A stretch of 64,000 nucleotides of DNA, from NCBI GenBank assembly GCA_016235155.1, contig JACRLW010000069.1, positions 59,013-123,012 on the forward strand. Direction: 5' to 3'. Positions 1 to 8,527 of this stretch are shown piece by piece. The DNA is from Planctomycetota bacterium. GTDB lineage: Bacteria > Planctomycetota > UBA1135 > UBA2386. Below the pieces are notes generated by a model, which saw only the letters and a program-made list of their open reading frames with translations, had not been told where the DNA came from and searched no databases. The position numbers and the translations under genes were made by a program. The first letter of the stretch is position 1; each line of letters begins with the position of its first letter.

Positions 1-434
1 TGAACTGGGCCTACGACCTCGCGCACGCGCGGCTCGCGTGGTTGTGGCGCGGCGAGTTCGTCGACACCGCGGGCACCTGGGACGGTCGCGCGGGCAACCT
101 GCTCGAACCGCTCGGCGAGGACCGCGTGCAACTGCCGCCCGGCTCGCCCTTCGCGCTCGCATCGGGAGCGGACGCCGAGCTTCGCGTGACCGGCTGGTCG
201 CTCGATCCCGACGGCCATCCCGTGTTCCACCTGCGGCTCGGCGCCGTGTCGATCGACGACGCGCCGCGCCCGCGCGTGGAGCCCGGCGGCGCGGTGCTCG
301 TGCGGCGCGTCACGGTCCATGGTGGTGCCCTGCGCATGGTCGTCCCGCCGGAACACGGTGGAGTCGCCGGGACTCCGCACGGCGAACTCGCGATCGAAGA
401 CGGCAAGACGATCGAGGTGACGTACCGATGGTGA
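1..434 (+). CDS. C-terminal fragment of a PVC-type (DUF6797-like) heme-binding protein, 5' end outside window
   Basis: The reading frame is open from the first complete codon (base 3) and ends at a TGA at 432-434, so only the last 143 residues are present. The fragment begins with a stretch like NWAYDLAHARLAWLWRGEF followed by DTAGTWDGRAGN, which I recognise from large planctomycete proteins that carry a PVC-type c-heme domain; no CxxCH lies in the visible part. The rest looks like a beta-rich tail. In the family these exported proteins are usually paired with a propeller-like auxiliary protein, and that is what follows here: the next gene starts at an ATG overlapping this stop (ATGGTGA). The family name is from memory of the motif; the fragment alone does not show function. 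Confidence 0.6.
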   Translation, partial: NWAYDLAHARLAWLWRGEFVDTAGTWDGRAGNLLEPLGEDRVQLPPGSPFALASGADAELRVTGWSLDPDGHPVFHLRLGAVSIDDAPRPRVEPGGAVLVRRVTVHGGALRMVVPPEHGGVAGTPHGELAIEDGKTIEVTYRW

Positions 435-1800
435 GCAACCTGCTGAGCTGCGCCGCGCTGATCTGGACCACAGTGCTCGCTCCACAGGGCGACCCGCCGT
501 ACCGCGTCGTGGACGTGCCGCAACCGAAGGACGTCGTCCTCGAGGTCGGGGGCATCCTCGCGCGCGGCGAGGCCGACTCTTCGCCGAGGGACTGCAAGAA
601 CCCCTCGGCCTGCTCGACGACGAGGCCGGCACGTCGATCCTCGTCGCGCAGCGCGGCGAGCTCTCGCGCATGCGTGACCGCGACGGCGACGGCCGCATGG
701 ACGCGCTCGAGACCGTCGCTTCGGGCTGGCCGCTCTCGGGCAACTACCACGAGTACTGCTTCGGGCCCGCGAAGGCGCCCGACGGTTCGTACTGGCTCAC
801 GCTGAACAAGCCCTTCGGCGACGAGCCGTTCGGCGTCGCCGACTGGCGGGGCTTCGCGATCCGCTGCCGGACCGACGGCAGCTTCGAGCCGGTCTGCGCC
901 GGCCTGCGATCACCCGCGGGCGTGACGACGTCTCCGTGGGGCGAGGTCTTCTACACCGACAACCAGGGCGAATGGTGTCCGACGGGCAAGCTCTCGCTGC
1001 TCGAGCCCGACACCTTTCACGGCCATCCGCACGGCCTCGACTCCTGCAAGCTGCCCGCGAGCAAGGTCACGTATCCCGGCTCCATCTCGAGCGGCTTGCG
1101 CGAGGAGGACTTCGCGAAGCGCTTCCCGAGCTATCGCCTGCCCGCGGTGTGGATCCCGTACGACCTGCTCGGTCGATCGCCGTCGGGCCTTGTGTGGGAC
1201 GAGAGCGGGCTCTTCGGCCCGTACCGCGGCTCGGTCTTCGCCGGCGACCAGTACTCCTGCGAGGTGCTGCGCATCACGCTGCAGAAGGTCGGCGGTCGTT
1301 GGCAGGGGGCGTGCTATCCGTTCGTCACCGGTCTGAAGTCGGGCATCACGCGCGTCGCGTGGGGGAGCGACGGGTCGCTGCGGTGCGGGATGACCGACCG
1401 CGGCTGGACGGCGACGGGGACCGCGCGCGACGGGCTCCAGCGGATCGTCTGGAACGGCGCCGTCCCCTTCGACCTGCTCGAAGCGACCGCGACCGCGCGC
1501 GGCTTCGCCATGCGCTTCAGCGCTCCGCTCGATCCGGCGACGGCGACGGTCGATGCGCTGGGGGTGCGCCGCTGGACCTACGACCACCACAGCGAGTACG
1601 GCTGCAAGGAGCGGGACGTACAGGAACTCGCGGTCACCGCGACCTCGTTGTCCGACGACGGCATGACTCTGACGATCGACGTGCCCGAACGTCGCGCCGT
1701 CTGGGTCCACGAACTGCGGATCGACGGCATTCGCGATCGCGATGGCGCGTCGCCCTGGCACCGCGTCGCGTGGTACACGCTCAACGCGATCCCCGGCTAA
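428..1800 (+). pseudogene. Propeller-like auxiliary protein of the PVC heme-binding protein, broken by a frameshift/deletion near 560
   Basis: An ATG at 428 overlaps the upstream stop and begins a signal-peptide-like N-terminus, then RVVDVPQPKDVVLEVGGI, the usual start of this planctomycete family. After about base 560 that frame turns into arginine/serine-rich nonsense. The family's later sequence (LFAEGLQEPLGLL, RGELSRMRDRDGDGRMD, NYHEYCFGP, SPAGVTTSPWGEVFYTDNQG) resumes in another frame from about 571 to the TAA at 1798-1800. In relatives some 35-40 residues separate the LEVGG motif from the F-A-x-G-L motif, but here only about 20-25 bases remain, so a deletion of roughly 100 bases that is not a multiple of three is the simplest explanation. 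A truncated product could start at the ATG at 670. Assembly error is the main alternative. Function in the family is not established. Confidence 0.6.
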
Positions 1801-1814
1801 CATCCGCGCCGCTC

Positions 1815-3503
1815 ATGACCCCGTCCCCTCGATCGCTCCTGCTCTGCGCGGTCGTCGCCGCGCTCGGCGCCCACGGTGTCGTCGCCCAGGACCTGCTGGA
1901 CGACAAGGCCTGGAAGAAGGCGCTCGCGACCTACCAGGAATGGGTGCAGCGGCCGTCGCTCTACAAGCGCACGCTCGCGCGGCAGACCTTGGCGCAGACC
2001 CTCGATCCGCGCGCGTTCGACATCCTGGTCAAGTCCTACAGCAAGCCCGAGGACCCGATCGACGCGAACCGCTACCTGATCGCGAGCATCGCCACGCGCA
2101 CGTTCCGCAGCCACGCCGACGAAGCCGCGCTCCTCGCGTGGCGGAAGAAGCACGGCAAGGCGGAGGACTCCTGGTTGTGGTTCGAGTCGCAGCGCGCGAG
2201 CGCGGCGAAGTTCTTCGACGACTTGCGCGCGCAGGCGCTCGGCAAGGGCGACCCGTTCCTGCGCGCGGTCGCGCTCGAAGCCCTCGCCGACGCGGCGCAG
2301 AAGGGCAGCGAAGCCGAGAAGCTGGCAGAGCTGTGTCTCGAGGTGCTCGACACGTTGCCGGAGAAGGACCTCGAACGCGCACTGCTCACGGAGAGCGTCG
2401 CGCGCACGCTCCACGTGATGCGCCGGCAGGTGCGGGGCACGACGTGGCGGACGGTCGCCGAGGCGTTGATCCGTCAGTTCGACGCTCCCGAGATGCCGGC
2501 GCGCACGAAGGTCGTCGTGTCGCGGTACCTCTCGGACATCTTCGGCGTGAGCAACCTCGGCTTCGAATCGCGCTGGTGGCGCACCGAGCTCGACCGCGAC
2601 ATCGCTCACAGCAAGCCGGTCGAGGGCAAGACCACGACCGTGCCGTTCTTCTCGATCCGTTCGGTCGGCTACCGTTTCGTCTACGTGATCGACGCGTCGG
2701 ACTCGATGTGCAAGCGCGTGAGCGATCGCGAGAAGAAGGAGATCCCGACGGCCGGTCCGAGCACCGGCGAGGGAAGCAAACCCAAACCGAAGCCCGGCGA
2801 GGACGCCGGCTTCGTCCCGAAGGAGACCGATCTCGACTGGAGCCGCATCGTCACGCGCTTCGACGTGGGCCGCGAGTTCGTGCGCCTTTCGCTGCGCAGC
2901 CTGCAGCCCGAGCATCACTTCGCGGTGGTGCTCTTCGGCGACGAGGCCGAGCCGTTGAACGCGACGCCCAAGCTCGTGCCCGCCTCGCCGCAGAACGTGC
3001 GCGCCGCGATCGCCGAGCTCGATGCGATCCACCCCGGGTCACCGATCCCGGACCGGCCCGACGGCGTGATCCGCGGCCGGACCAACCTCCACGCGGGCTT
3101 CGCGAGAGCCTTCGAGATCACCAAGGCGGGCGACGTGAAACGCTCGGAGTACGTCGATGCCCGGGCGCTGATGGACGGTTGCGACTCGATCTTCCTGCTC
3201 TCCGACGGCGCCCCGTCGTGGGACGACTATCCCGCCCTCGACAAGCGCGACCCGACCGATCAGGCCGGCGATCCCGAGTCGGGGATCCAGCACCAGAACG
3301 TCGACCAGCTGCTGTTCCAGGGGCCGTACGCGCATCCGCCCTTCGAATGGCTCGCGCAGGACATCGAGCGGATGAACCTGTTCCGCAAGGCCGAGATCCA
3401 CTGCGTCGGCATCGGCGAAGCGAGCCACGACCTGCTGTCGCGCATCGCGCGGATCGGCAACGGCAAGGCGCTGAAGATCCAGGGCGACATCAAGCCGAAG
3501 TGA
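1815..3503 (+). CDS. Secreted von Willebrand factor A (VWA) domain protein
   Basis: This 562-residue protein has a signal peptide (hydrophobic LLLCAVVAALGAHGVVA, predicted cut near residue 24), then an all-helical HEAT-like region to about residue 270. A VWA domain follows with an intact MIDAS motif, VIDASDS, with Asp293, Ser295 and Ser297. A further MIDAS-type stretch, FLLSDGAPSWDDY, lies in the last third. A Lys/Pro-rich insert (KPKPKPGED) sits just after the MIDAS. VWA domains with this motif bind a divalent metal and a protein partner, so an extracytoplasmic adhesion or scaffolding role is likely, but the partner is unknown. The ATG lies 14 bases after the preceding gene's stop; the 3' end overlaps the convergent pseudouridine synthase gene by 14 bases. 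Confidence 0.8.
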   Translation: MTPSPRSLLLCAVVAALGAHGVVAQDLLDDKAWKKALATYQEWVQRPSLYKRTLARQTLAQTLDPRAFDILVKSYSKPEDPIDANRYLIASIATRTFRSHADEAALLAWRKKHGKAEDSWLWFESQRASAAKFFDDLRAQALGKGDPFLRAVALEALADAAQKGSEAEKLAELCLEVLDTLPEKDLERALLTESVARTLHVMRRQVRGTTWRTVAEALIRQFDAPEMPARTKVVVSRYLSDIFGVSNLGFESRWWRTELDRDIAHSKPVEGKTTTVPFFSIRSVGYRFVYVIDASDSMCKRVSDREKKEIPTAGPSTGEGSKPKPKPGEDAGFVPKETDLDWSRIVTRFDVGREFVRLSLRSLQPEHHFAVVLFGDEAEPLNATPKLVPASPQNVRAAIAELDAIHPGSPIPDRPDGVIRGRTNLHAGFARAFEITKAGDVKRSEYVDARALMDGCDSIFLLSDGAPSWDDYPALDKRDPTDQAGDPESGIQHQNVDQLLFQGPYAHPPFEWLAQDIERMNLFRKAEIHCVGIGEASHDLLSRIARIGNGKALKIQGDIKPK

Positions 3504-4218
3504 GGCGGAGCGCGGCGATCTCGGCCGCGTCGAGTTCGCGCCAGACCCCTTCTCCGAGATCGCCGAGTGCGACCGGTCCGACCGCGACGCGGTGCAGGCG
3601 CAGCACCGCCCAGCCGAAGCCGCCGCACATGCGTCGGATCTGGCGGTTGCGACCCTCGCGCAGCACGAAGCGCGCGCGGCGCGGCTCCTGCGGATCGACG
3701 TCGACCTCGACCGGGTCGAGCAGCGGGCCGTCGTCGAGCTGCATGCCGGCGCGGAAGGTCGCGATCGCCTCTTGCGAGAAGGGCCGGTCGATCTCGACCT
3801 CGTAGACCTTGGCGCAGCCGCCGGGTGACGCGACGAGATCAGCGAGACGCGTGTCGTTGGTGAGCAGGAGCAGGCCCGAACTCTCGAAGTCGAGACGGCC
3901 GATCGGTCCGACGAAGGGCAGGTCCTTCGGCAAGAGGTCGTAGACGGTGCGGCGTCCGAGTTCGTCCTTGCGCGTCGTCACGACCCCGGCGGGTTTGTTC
4001 AGCGCGATCACGAGCGCACGGGCCCGCGCGATCGGCCTGCCGTCGACTTCGATACGCGCGCGGTCGGGATTGACCACGGCGAGCGGGTTGCGCACCGGCT
4101 CCCCGTCGACGCTGACGTGACGACCGAGGATCAGGCGCCGCGCCTCGGTGCGCGACGCGATCCCGAGCTTGCTCAACGCGCGCTCGAGGCTGACGGTGCC
4201 TTTGGGGAAGCGGCGCAC
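3490..4218 (-). CDS. Pseudouridine synthase, RsuA/RluB/RluE/RluF family
   Basis: The 242-residue protein has an N-terminal S4 RNA-binding domain (residues about 8-65; LERALSKLGIASRTEARRLI) and a pseudouridine synthase core with the family signature GRLDFESSGLLLLTND, whose Asp110 is the catalytic nucleophile. Later NRQIRRMCGGFGWAVLRLHR matches the conserved C-terminal motif. It should isomerise one uridine in rRNA; length and layout fit RluB best, but the exact target cannot be told from sequence. It sits alone between a convergent VWA gene and the POT transporter gene, which ends 13 bases downstream of this gene's start on the same strand, so the two could be co-transcribed. Confidence 0.88.
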   Translation of the reverse strand: MRRFPKGTVSLERALSKLGIASRTEARRLILGRHVSVDGEPVRNPLAVVNPDRARIEVDGRPIARARALVIALNKPAGVVTTRKDELGRRTVYDLLPKDLPFVGPIGRLDFESSGLLLLTNDTRLADLVASPGGCAKVYEVEIDRPFSQEAIATFRAGMQLDDGPLLDPVEVDVDPQEPRRARFVLREGRNRQIRRMCGGFGWAVLRLHRVAVGPVALGDLGEGVWRELDAAEIAALRLTSA

Positions 4219-4231
4219 GCGCGACGCGCCG

Positions 4232-6166
4232 TCAGGCCTTGTAGTCGGCCATGGTCTTCTCGAGCTTCCCGAGCTGCGTGTAGAGGAAGCCCGCGACGAC
4301 GAGCGCGGCGCCGACGAGTACGAGGAAGAAGGTGCTCGGCGAGAGGTCGTTCTGGATCTCGCCCAGGAAGCCCGAGAGCTTGTTGCCGAAGGCCGTCGCG
4401 CAGAACCAGCCGCCCATCATCAGGCCGACCAGGCGCTTGGGTGAGAGCTTGGTGACAAGCGAGAGGCCCATCGGCGAGAGGCAGAGTTCACCGACGGTGA
4501 TCACCGCGTAGGCCATCACGAGCCAGAGGCCGCTGACCTTGGTGCCGGCGGCCTCGTAGGCGAAGCCGGCGATCGCCATCACGCCCATCGCGGCCATCGT
4601 CAGCAACATGCCGTAGACGAGCTTGCGCGGGGTCGTGATGCCCCGCCCCTTGCGCATTCGCATCCCGAAGAACGCCACGACGAGCGGCGTGAAGAGGATC
4701 ACGAAGATCGGATTCCAGGACTGGTAGACCTCCGGGTTCACGACGCGGAGGAACTCGCCGGCGGGCAGTCGTGCGGTTCCCGCCGCGGCATAGACCTTGT
4801 CGCGCTTCGCCGGCGTCAGGAAGAAGACCGGCGTCGCATGGCCCTCGATGTCGCGAAGGAAAACGACGCGACGCAAGGGCCTCGCGCCGTCGGCGAGCGA
4901 GACCTTCGCCGACTTCGTGCCGTCCTGCTCCGTGACCACGATCTTCACGTCCGCGTCGCGGTAGACCGGGGAGCTGAGCTGCCGCCAGGCATCGTTGGCT
5001 TCCGCCGCTTCAGCGGGGAGCGGGGTCGCGTCGGCTTGCCAGAGTGCGACGGCGCGGATGCCCGGCATGGCCGCCAGTGCCGCGGCTCGCGTCTCATCGA
5101 GGTTCTTCGTGCCGAAGGCTTTTTCGAGGACCTCGTCGACCGGCTCAAGCGATTCCTCGCGCGGGCGCGGGACCGAGTTCTCGGCGTTGCCGAAGTACGC
5201 CGGCAACGCGTCCTGCCGCCAGATCTCCGGGACCCACGCGACCTCGCGGTTCGACTTCTCGTCGGCCCAGACCGTCAGCGCGGAACCATTCAGGTGCAGC
5301 ACCATGAAGAAGGTGCCGCCCGCGACGAAGACCGGAAGCAAAGCCGCGAGACCGGCGCGTTCGGTCGCCGGCGCCCTCGACGGCAGGCGCACGAAGAACC
5401 AGATCACCGGCAGCATCCCGAGCAGGAAGCCGAAGACCGACGCGCTGACGGGGAAGCCCGCGGGGAAGATCGAGCCGTGGAGGAAATAGCCCGAGATGCC
5501 GAGCACCGCCGCGGGCACGAGGATCCTCCCGAAGATCTCGCTGGCCGGCGTGTCGTCGGGCGTTCGCTCCGGGCGTCGATCCGCGCGCTCGAGGACCTTC
5601 CAGTTGGCGAGCAGGATCACGACGCCGATGCAGATGCCGATGCTCGCGGCCCAGAACGTCCACGACCACGAGATCTGGTTGCGGATCGGCGCGGCGACGA
5701 GGTTTGCGACCGCGGCGCCGACGTTGATCCCCATGTAGAAGATGTTGAAGCCCGTGTCGCGGTTGGGGTCGCCCTTCTCGTAGAGGTTGCCGACCATCGC
5801 CGAGATGTTCGGCTTGAAGAGTCCGTTGCCCAGGCAGAGCAGAGTGAGGCCGACGTAGAAGTACGTCATCCCCGGCAGGCCGATCAGGAAGAGCCCGATC
5901 GCGAACAGGACGCCGCCGATCAGGATCGCCTTCCGGTAGCCCAAGAGCCGGTCCGCGATCATCCCGCCGAGGAACGGCGTGAAGTACACGAACGCCATGT
6001 AGGTCCCGTAGATCGCGTTCGCCTCGTCGCGCGTGAGCCCGAGGCCGCCGCGCTCGGCGTCCGACGCGTAGACGACGAGGATGCCGACCAGGAGGTAGAA
6101 GGCGAGCCGCTCCCACATCTCGGTGAAGAACAGCGGCGCGAGACCCTTGGGATGCTTCGAGAACAC
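4232..6166 (-). CDS. POT/PTR-family proton-dependent oligopeptide transporter with a large hydrophilic insert
   Basis: A 644-residue inner-membrane transporter. The family motif EMWERLAFY (ExxER, proton coupling) is at residues 16-24 and GGMIADRLLGYRKAILIGG at 67-85. About twelve or more hydrophobic helices are visible. Members take up di- and tripeptides with protons. Between helices, residues about 302-478 form a hydrophilic segment of some 175 residues, far longer than in classical 450-500-residue POTs. I placed the start at the GTG at 6164-6166 because the family begins a few residues before this point and the open frame further upstream (to 6619) is arginine/proline-rich and overlaps the divergent gene. 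The 181-base gap to that gene (6167-6347) should hold both promoters. Confidence 0.85.
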   Translation of the reverse strand: MFSKHPKGLAPLFFTEMWERLAFYLLVGILVVYASDAERGGLGLTRDEANAIYGTYMAFVYFTPFLGGMIADRLLGYRKAILIGGVLFAIGLFLIGLPGMTYFYVGLTLLCLGNGLFKPNISAMVGNLYEKGDPNRDTGFNIFYMGINVGAAVANLVAAPIRNQISWSWTFWAASIGICIGVVILLANWKVLERADRRPERTPDDTPASEIFGRILVPAAVLGISGYFLHGSIFPAGFPVSASVFGFLLGMLPVIWFFVRLPSRAPATERAGLAALLPVFVAGGTFFMVLHLNGSALTVWADEKSNREVAWVPEIWRQDALPAYFGNAENSVPRPREESLEPVDEVLEKAFGTKNLDETRAAALAAMPGIRAVALWQADATPLPAEAAEANDAWRQLSSPVYRDADVKIVVTEQDGTKSAKVSLADGARPLRRVVFLRDIEGHATPVFFLTPAKRDKVYAAAGTARLPAGEFLRVVNPEVYQSWNPIFVILFTPLVVAFFGMRMRKGRGITTPRKLVYGMLLTMAAMGVMAIAGFAYEAAGTKVSGLWLVMAYAVITVGELCLSPMGLSLVTKLSPKRLVGLMMGGWFCATAFGNKLSGFLGEIQNDLSPSTFFLVLVGAALVVAGFLYTQLGKLEKTMADYKA

Positions 6167-6347
6167 GGTTGGCGATCCGTCGATCGGAGGGATGGTTCGG
6201 CCCCGCCCGGTTGCGGAGCCGCGGAAGCCTAAGTGCGGCGCGGGGCCGTGCCATCGCGGAGATGGCGGACTCGGGCGAAAACCCGGGTCCGCCCCGCGGA
6301 TCGTCCGGCGGCTATCCTTCGCCGGCTCGATCGACGGTGCTCCTGCG

Positions 6348-7394
6348 ATGCGTTCCCTCTCCGCGACCTTCTTTCTCTCGTTGCTCCTCACGTCGCTCGT
6401 CGCCGCGCAGAACTGCGGTACGGGCAACATCATCCTGAAGAACGACACGCTTCCCGACCTGCCCTCGGGTGCGACCGCAGTCGGCGTGGTCCCCGGCCTC
6501 TGCGAGGGCGAAGCGGCGATGTCGATCTTCCAGACCGGCGGACCCGTGAGCGTGAACTCGGTCGCCGTGATGTTCGGCTCGTACGCGGGGACGAACGGCG
6601 TGCAGGCCGTGGTCGACATCGAGATCTACGACGGCATCACCCCCGGAGTCGGCGGTCGCTGGGTGCTGGGGCCGCGCGTGTTCCGCCTCAGCGATCTCGG
6701 CAGCAACCTCCAGATCCAGACGCACGGCATCAACACCTACACGCTGCCGGCGCCGGTGCGCGTGACCTCGGGGCAGTGCGTCGTCGGCTGGCGCATGGTG
6801 CTCAACACAGCAACTGGTTCCTGCGCCTCGGGCTACACCGCGAACTTCTGCGTCGACGCCGCGCCGACCTGCCGGCCGGGCATCAACGTGCTCGACGCGA
6901 TCGGCCACGGGCCGATCGACCCGGTGACCTACAACGGCTTCGGCGTCCCGCTCTGTCCGATCTACTTCCGCGGCAGCTGGATCATCCGCGCCTGCGTGAC
7001 GCCCGAGATCACGACCGGCTGGACCGGCAACCCGGCGCCGGGCGGACTCGTGCAGCTCCAGCTCAGGGCACCGGGTCATGGCAACGAGCGCTACCTGCTG
7101 ATGGCGGCGAGCGGCGCGTCGACCGGCTTCGCGACGCCCTGGGGCCGCATCCCTCTCGACAACGACTGGCTCTTCCAGTGCTTCTTCGGCGCGTGTCGCC
7201 CCGCGATGTTCATCAACGACTTCGCGCTGCTCAACGCCGCGGGCGACGGCTTCGCGGTGCTGCGGATCCCCAACCTGCCGGTGCTCGTCGGCTCCAACTT
7301 CCCGATCTACTGCGCGTTCGTGACGTCGAACCAGCCGGGGATGATCCCGTTCACGGGCGTGTCGTCGCCGAGCCCGGTGATCCGCATCAACTGA
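6348..7394 (+). CDS. Secreted protein of unknown function with a planctomycete-type C-terminal module
   Basis: The 348-residue product starts with a clear signal peptide (MRSLSATFFLSLLLTSLVAA, cut before QN). Eight or so cysteines and a beta-rich, glycine-rich body indicate an exported protein. The N-terminal half (IYDGITPG, YTLPAPVRV) looks like a beta-sandwich describing no known enzyme. The last 120 residues (from about WTGNPAPGGLVQL to the end, with IPNLPVLVGSNFPIYCAFV) resemble the terminal module seen in several other secreted proteins of this window. The gene's stop overlaps the ATG of the sialidase-like gene (TGATG), so the two are probably one transcript. No enzymatic motif is visible. 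Confidence 0.7.
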   Translation: MRSLSATFFLSLLLTSLVAAQNCGTGNIILKNDTLPDLPSGATAVGVVPGLCEGEAAMSIFQTGGPVSVNSVAVMFGSYAGTNGVQAVVDIEIYDGITPGVGGRWVLGPRVFRLSDLGSNLQIQTHGINTYTLPAPVRVTSGQCVVGWRMVLNTATGSCASGYTANFCVDAAPTCRPGINVLDAIGHGPIDPVTYNGFGVPLCPIYFRGSWIIRACVTPEITTGWTGNPAPGGLVQLQLRAPGHGNERYLLMAASGASTGFATPWGRIPLDNDWLFQCFFGACRPAMFINDFALLNAAGDGFAVLRIPNLPVLVGSNFPIYCAFVTSNQPGMIPFTGVSSPSPVIRIN

Positions 7395-8527
7395 TGCGTG
7401 CTGTCGCGCTGATCGCCTTGCTCGCGTGCGGCGTACGCGCGCAGATCGACCTCTCGGGTGACGAAACGCGGCGGGTGGTCGTCGATCGCGAGGCGGGGCA
7501 GTACCTCGGCCATCCGACGACCGTCCTGCTCGAGGACGGCCGCACGATCCTGTGCGTGTATCCGAAGGGCCACGGCAAGGGCGCGATCTGCCTGAAGCGC
7601 TCGAGCGACGGCGGCCGCAGCTGGTCCGAGCGCCTGCCCGTGCCGGAGACTTGGGCCACGTCGCTCGAGACGCCGACGGTCCACCGCACGGTCGATGCGG
7701 GCGGCAAGCGGCGGCTCGTCGTCTTCTCGGGGCTCTTCCCGATCCGCAGTTCGATCAGCGAGGACGACGGCGCGACCTGGACGGAGTTGGCTCCGATCGG
7801 CGACTTCGGCGGCATCGTCGCGATGGCGAGCGTGGCGCGGCTGCGCGATGGACGCTACGCCGCGTGGTTCCACGACGACGGCCGCTTCTTCCAGAAGGAC
7901 GGCAAGCAAGAGAAGCCGGTGCGCTTCACGCTCTATCAAGTGCTCAGCGACGACGGCGGTCTGACGTGGTCCGAGCCGCGCGCGATCTGGAGCGGGACCG
8001 ACCTGCACCTCTGCGAGCCCGGCTTCGTGCGCTCGCCCGACGGCGCGACGATCGCGTTGCTGCTCCGCGAGAACCGCCGCGCGCAGGAATCGCAGGTGAT
8101 GTTCTCCCACGACCAAGGCGAGTCCTGGACGGAGCCGAAGCCTCTGGGCGCCGCGTTGACCGGCGACCGCCACGTCGCGCAGTACGCCGCGGACGGCCGC
8201 CTGGTCGTCACCTTGCGCGACATGCGGAAGGACAGTCCGACGCGCGGCGACTGGGTGGTCTGGGTCGGCGCCTGGCAGGATCTCGTCGATGCCGGGCCAG
8301 GCGCGTACCGCGCGCGCTTGATGGACAACCGTCACGGCTGGGACTGCGGGTATCCGGGCCTCGAACGACTCCCCGACGGCAGCTTCGTCGCGACGAGCTA
8401 CGGCCACTGGGTCGAGGGTGAGCCGCCCTTCGTGGTCAGCGTGAGCTTCACGCTCGCGGAGTTCGACGCGGCGTCACCCGCCGATCCGAAGGACCGCGGC
8501 GTGCGAGAGCGCGATCGGCGGCGTTGA
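7394..8527 (+). CDS. Secreted sialidase/neuraminidase-fold glycoside hydrolase (Asp-box protein)
   Basis: This 377-residue protein has a short signal peptide (MRAVALIALLACGVRAQ). Four Asp-box repeats (S-x-D-x-G-x-[TS]-W) are visible: SSDGGRSW, SEDDGATW, SDDGGLTW and SHDQGESW. They mark a six-bladed beta-propeller of the sialidase superfamily. Catalytic-type residues (an arginine triad, a Tyr/Glu pair) cannot be assigned with certainty, so the substrate could be sialic acid or another acidic glycan. The start overlaps the stop of the upstream secreted protein, suggesting translational coupling; the 3' end overlaps the convergent serine hydrolase gene by 54 bases. A role in scavenging polysaccharide from algae or mucus would suit a planctomycete, but that is inference. 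Confidence 0.82.
   Translation: MRAVALIALLACGVRAQIDLSGDETRRVVVDREAGQYLGHPTTVLLEDGRTILCVYPKGHGKGAICLKRSSDGGRSWSERLPVPETWATSLETPTVHRTVDAGGKRRLVVFSGLFPIRSSISEDDGATWTELAPIGDFGGIVAMASVARLRDGRYAAWFHDDGRFFQKDGKQEKPVRFTLYQVLSDDGGLTWSEPRAIWSGTDLHLCEPGFVRSPDGATIALLLRENRRAQESQVMFSHDQGESWTEPKPLGAALTGDRHVAQYAADGRLVVTLRDMRKDSPTRGDWVVWVGAWQDLVDAGPGAYRARLMDNRHGWDCGYPGLERLPDGSFVATSYGHWVEGEPPFVVSVSFTLAEFDAASPADPKDRGVRERDRRR

Noticed and set aside
4838..6232. Long plus-strand frame opposite the POT transporter
   Set aside because: Lacks hydrophobic helices or motifs and is rich in R, E and D; the reverse strand encodes the POT signature.
6167..6619. Extending the POT gene upstream to 6619
   Set aside because: The added 151 residues are proline/arginine-rich, unlike any POT N-terminus, and would overlap the divergent secreted gene.
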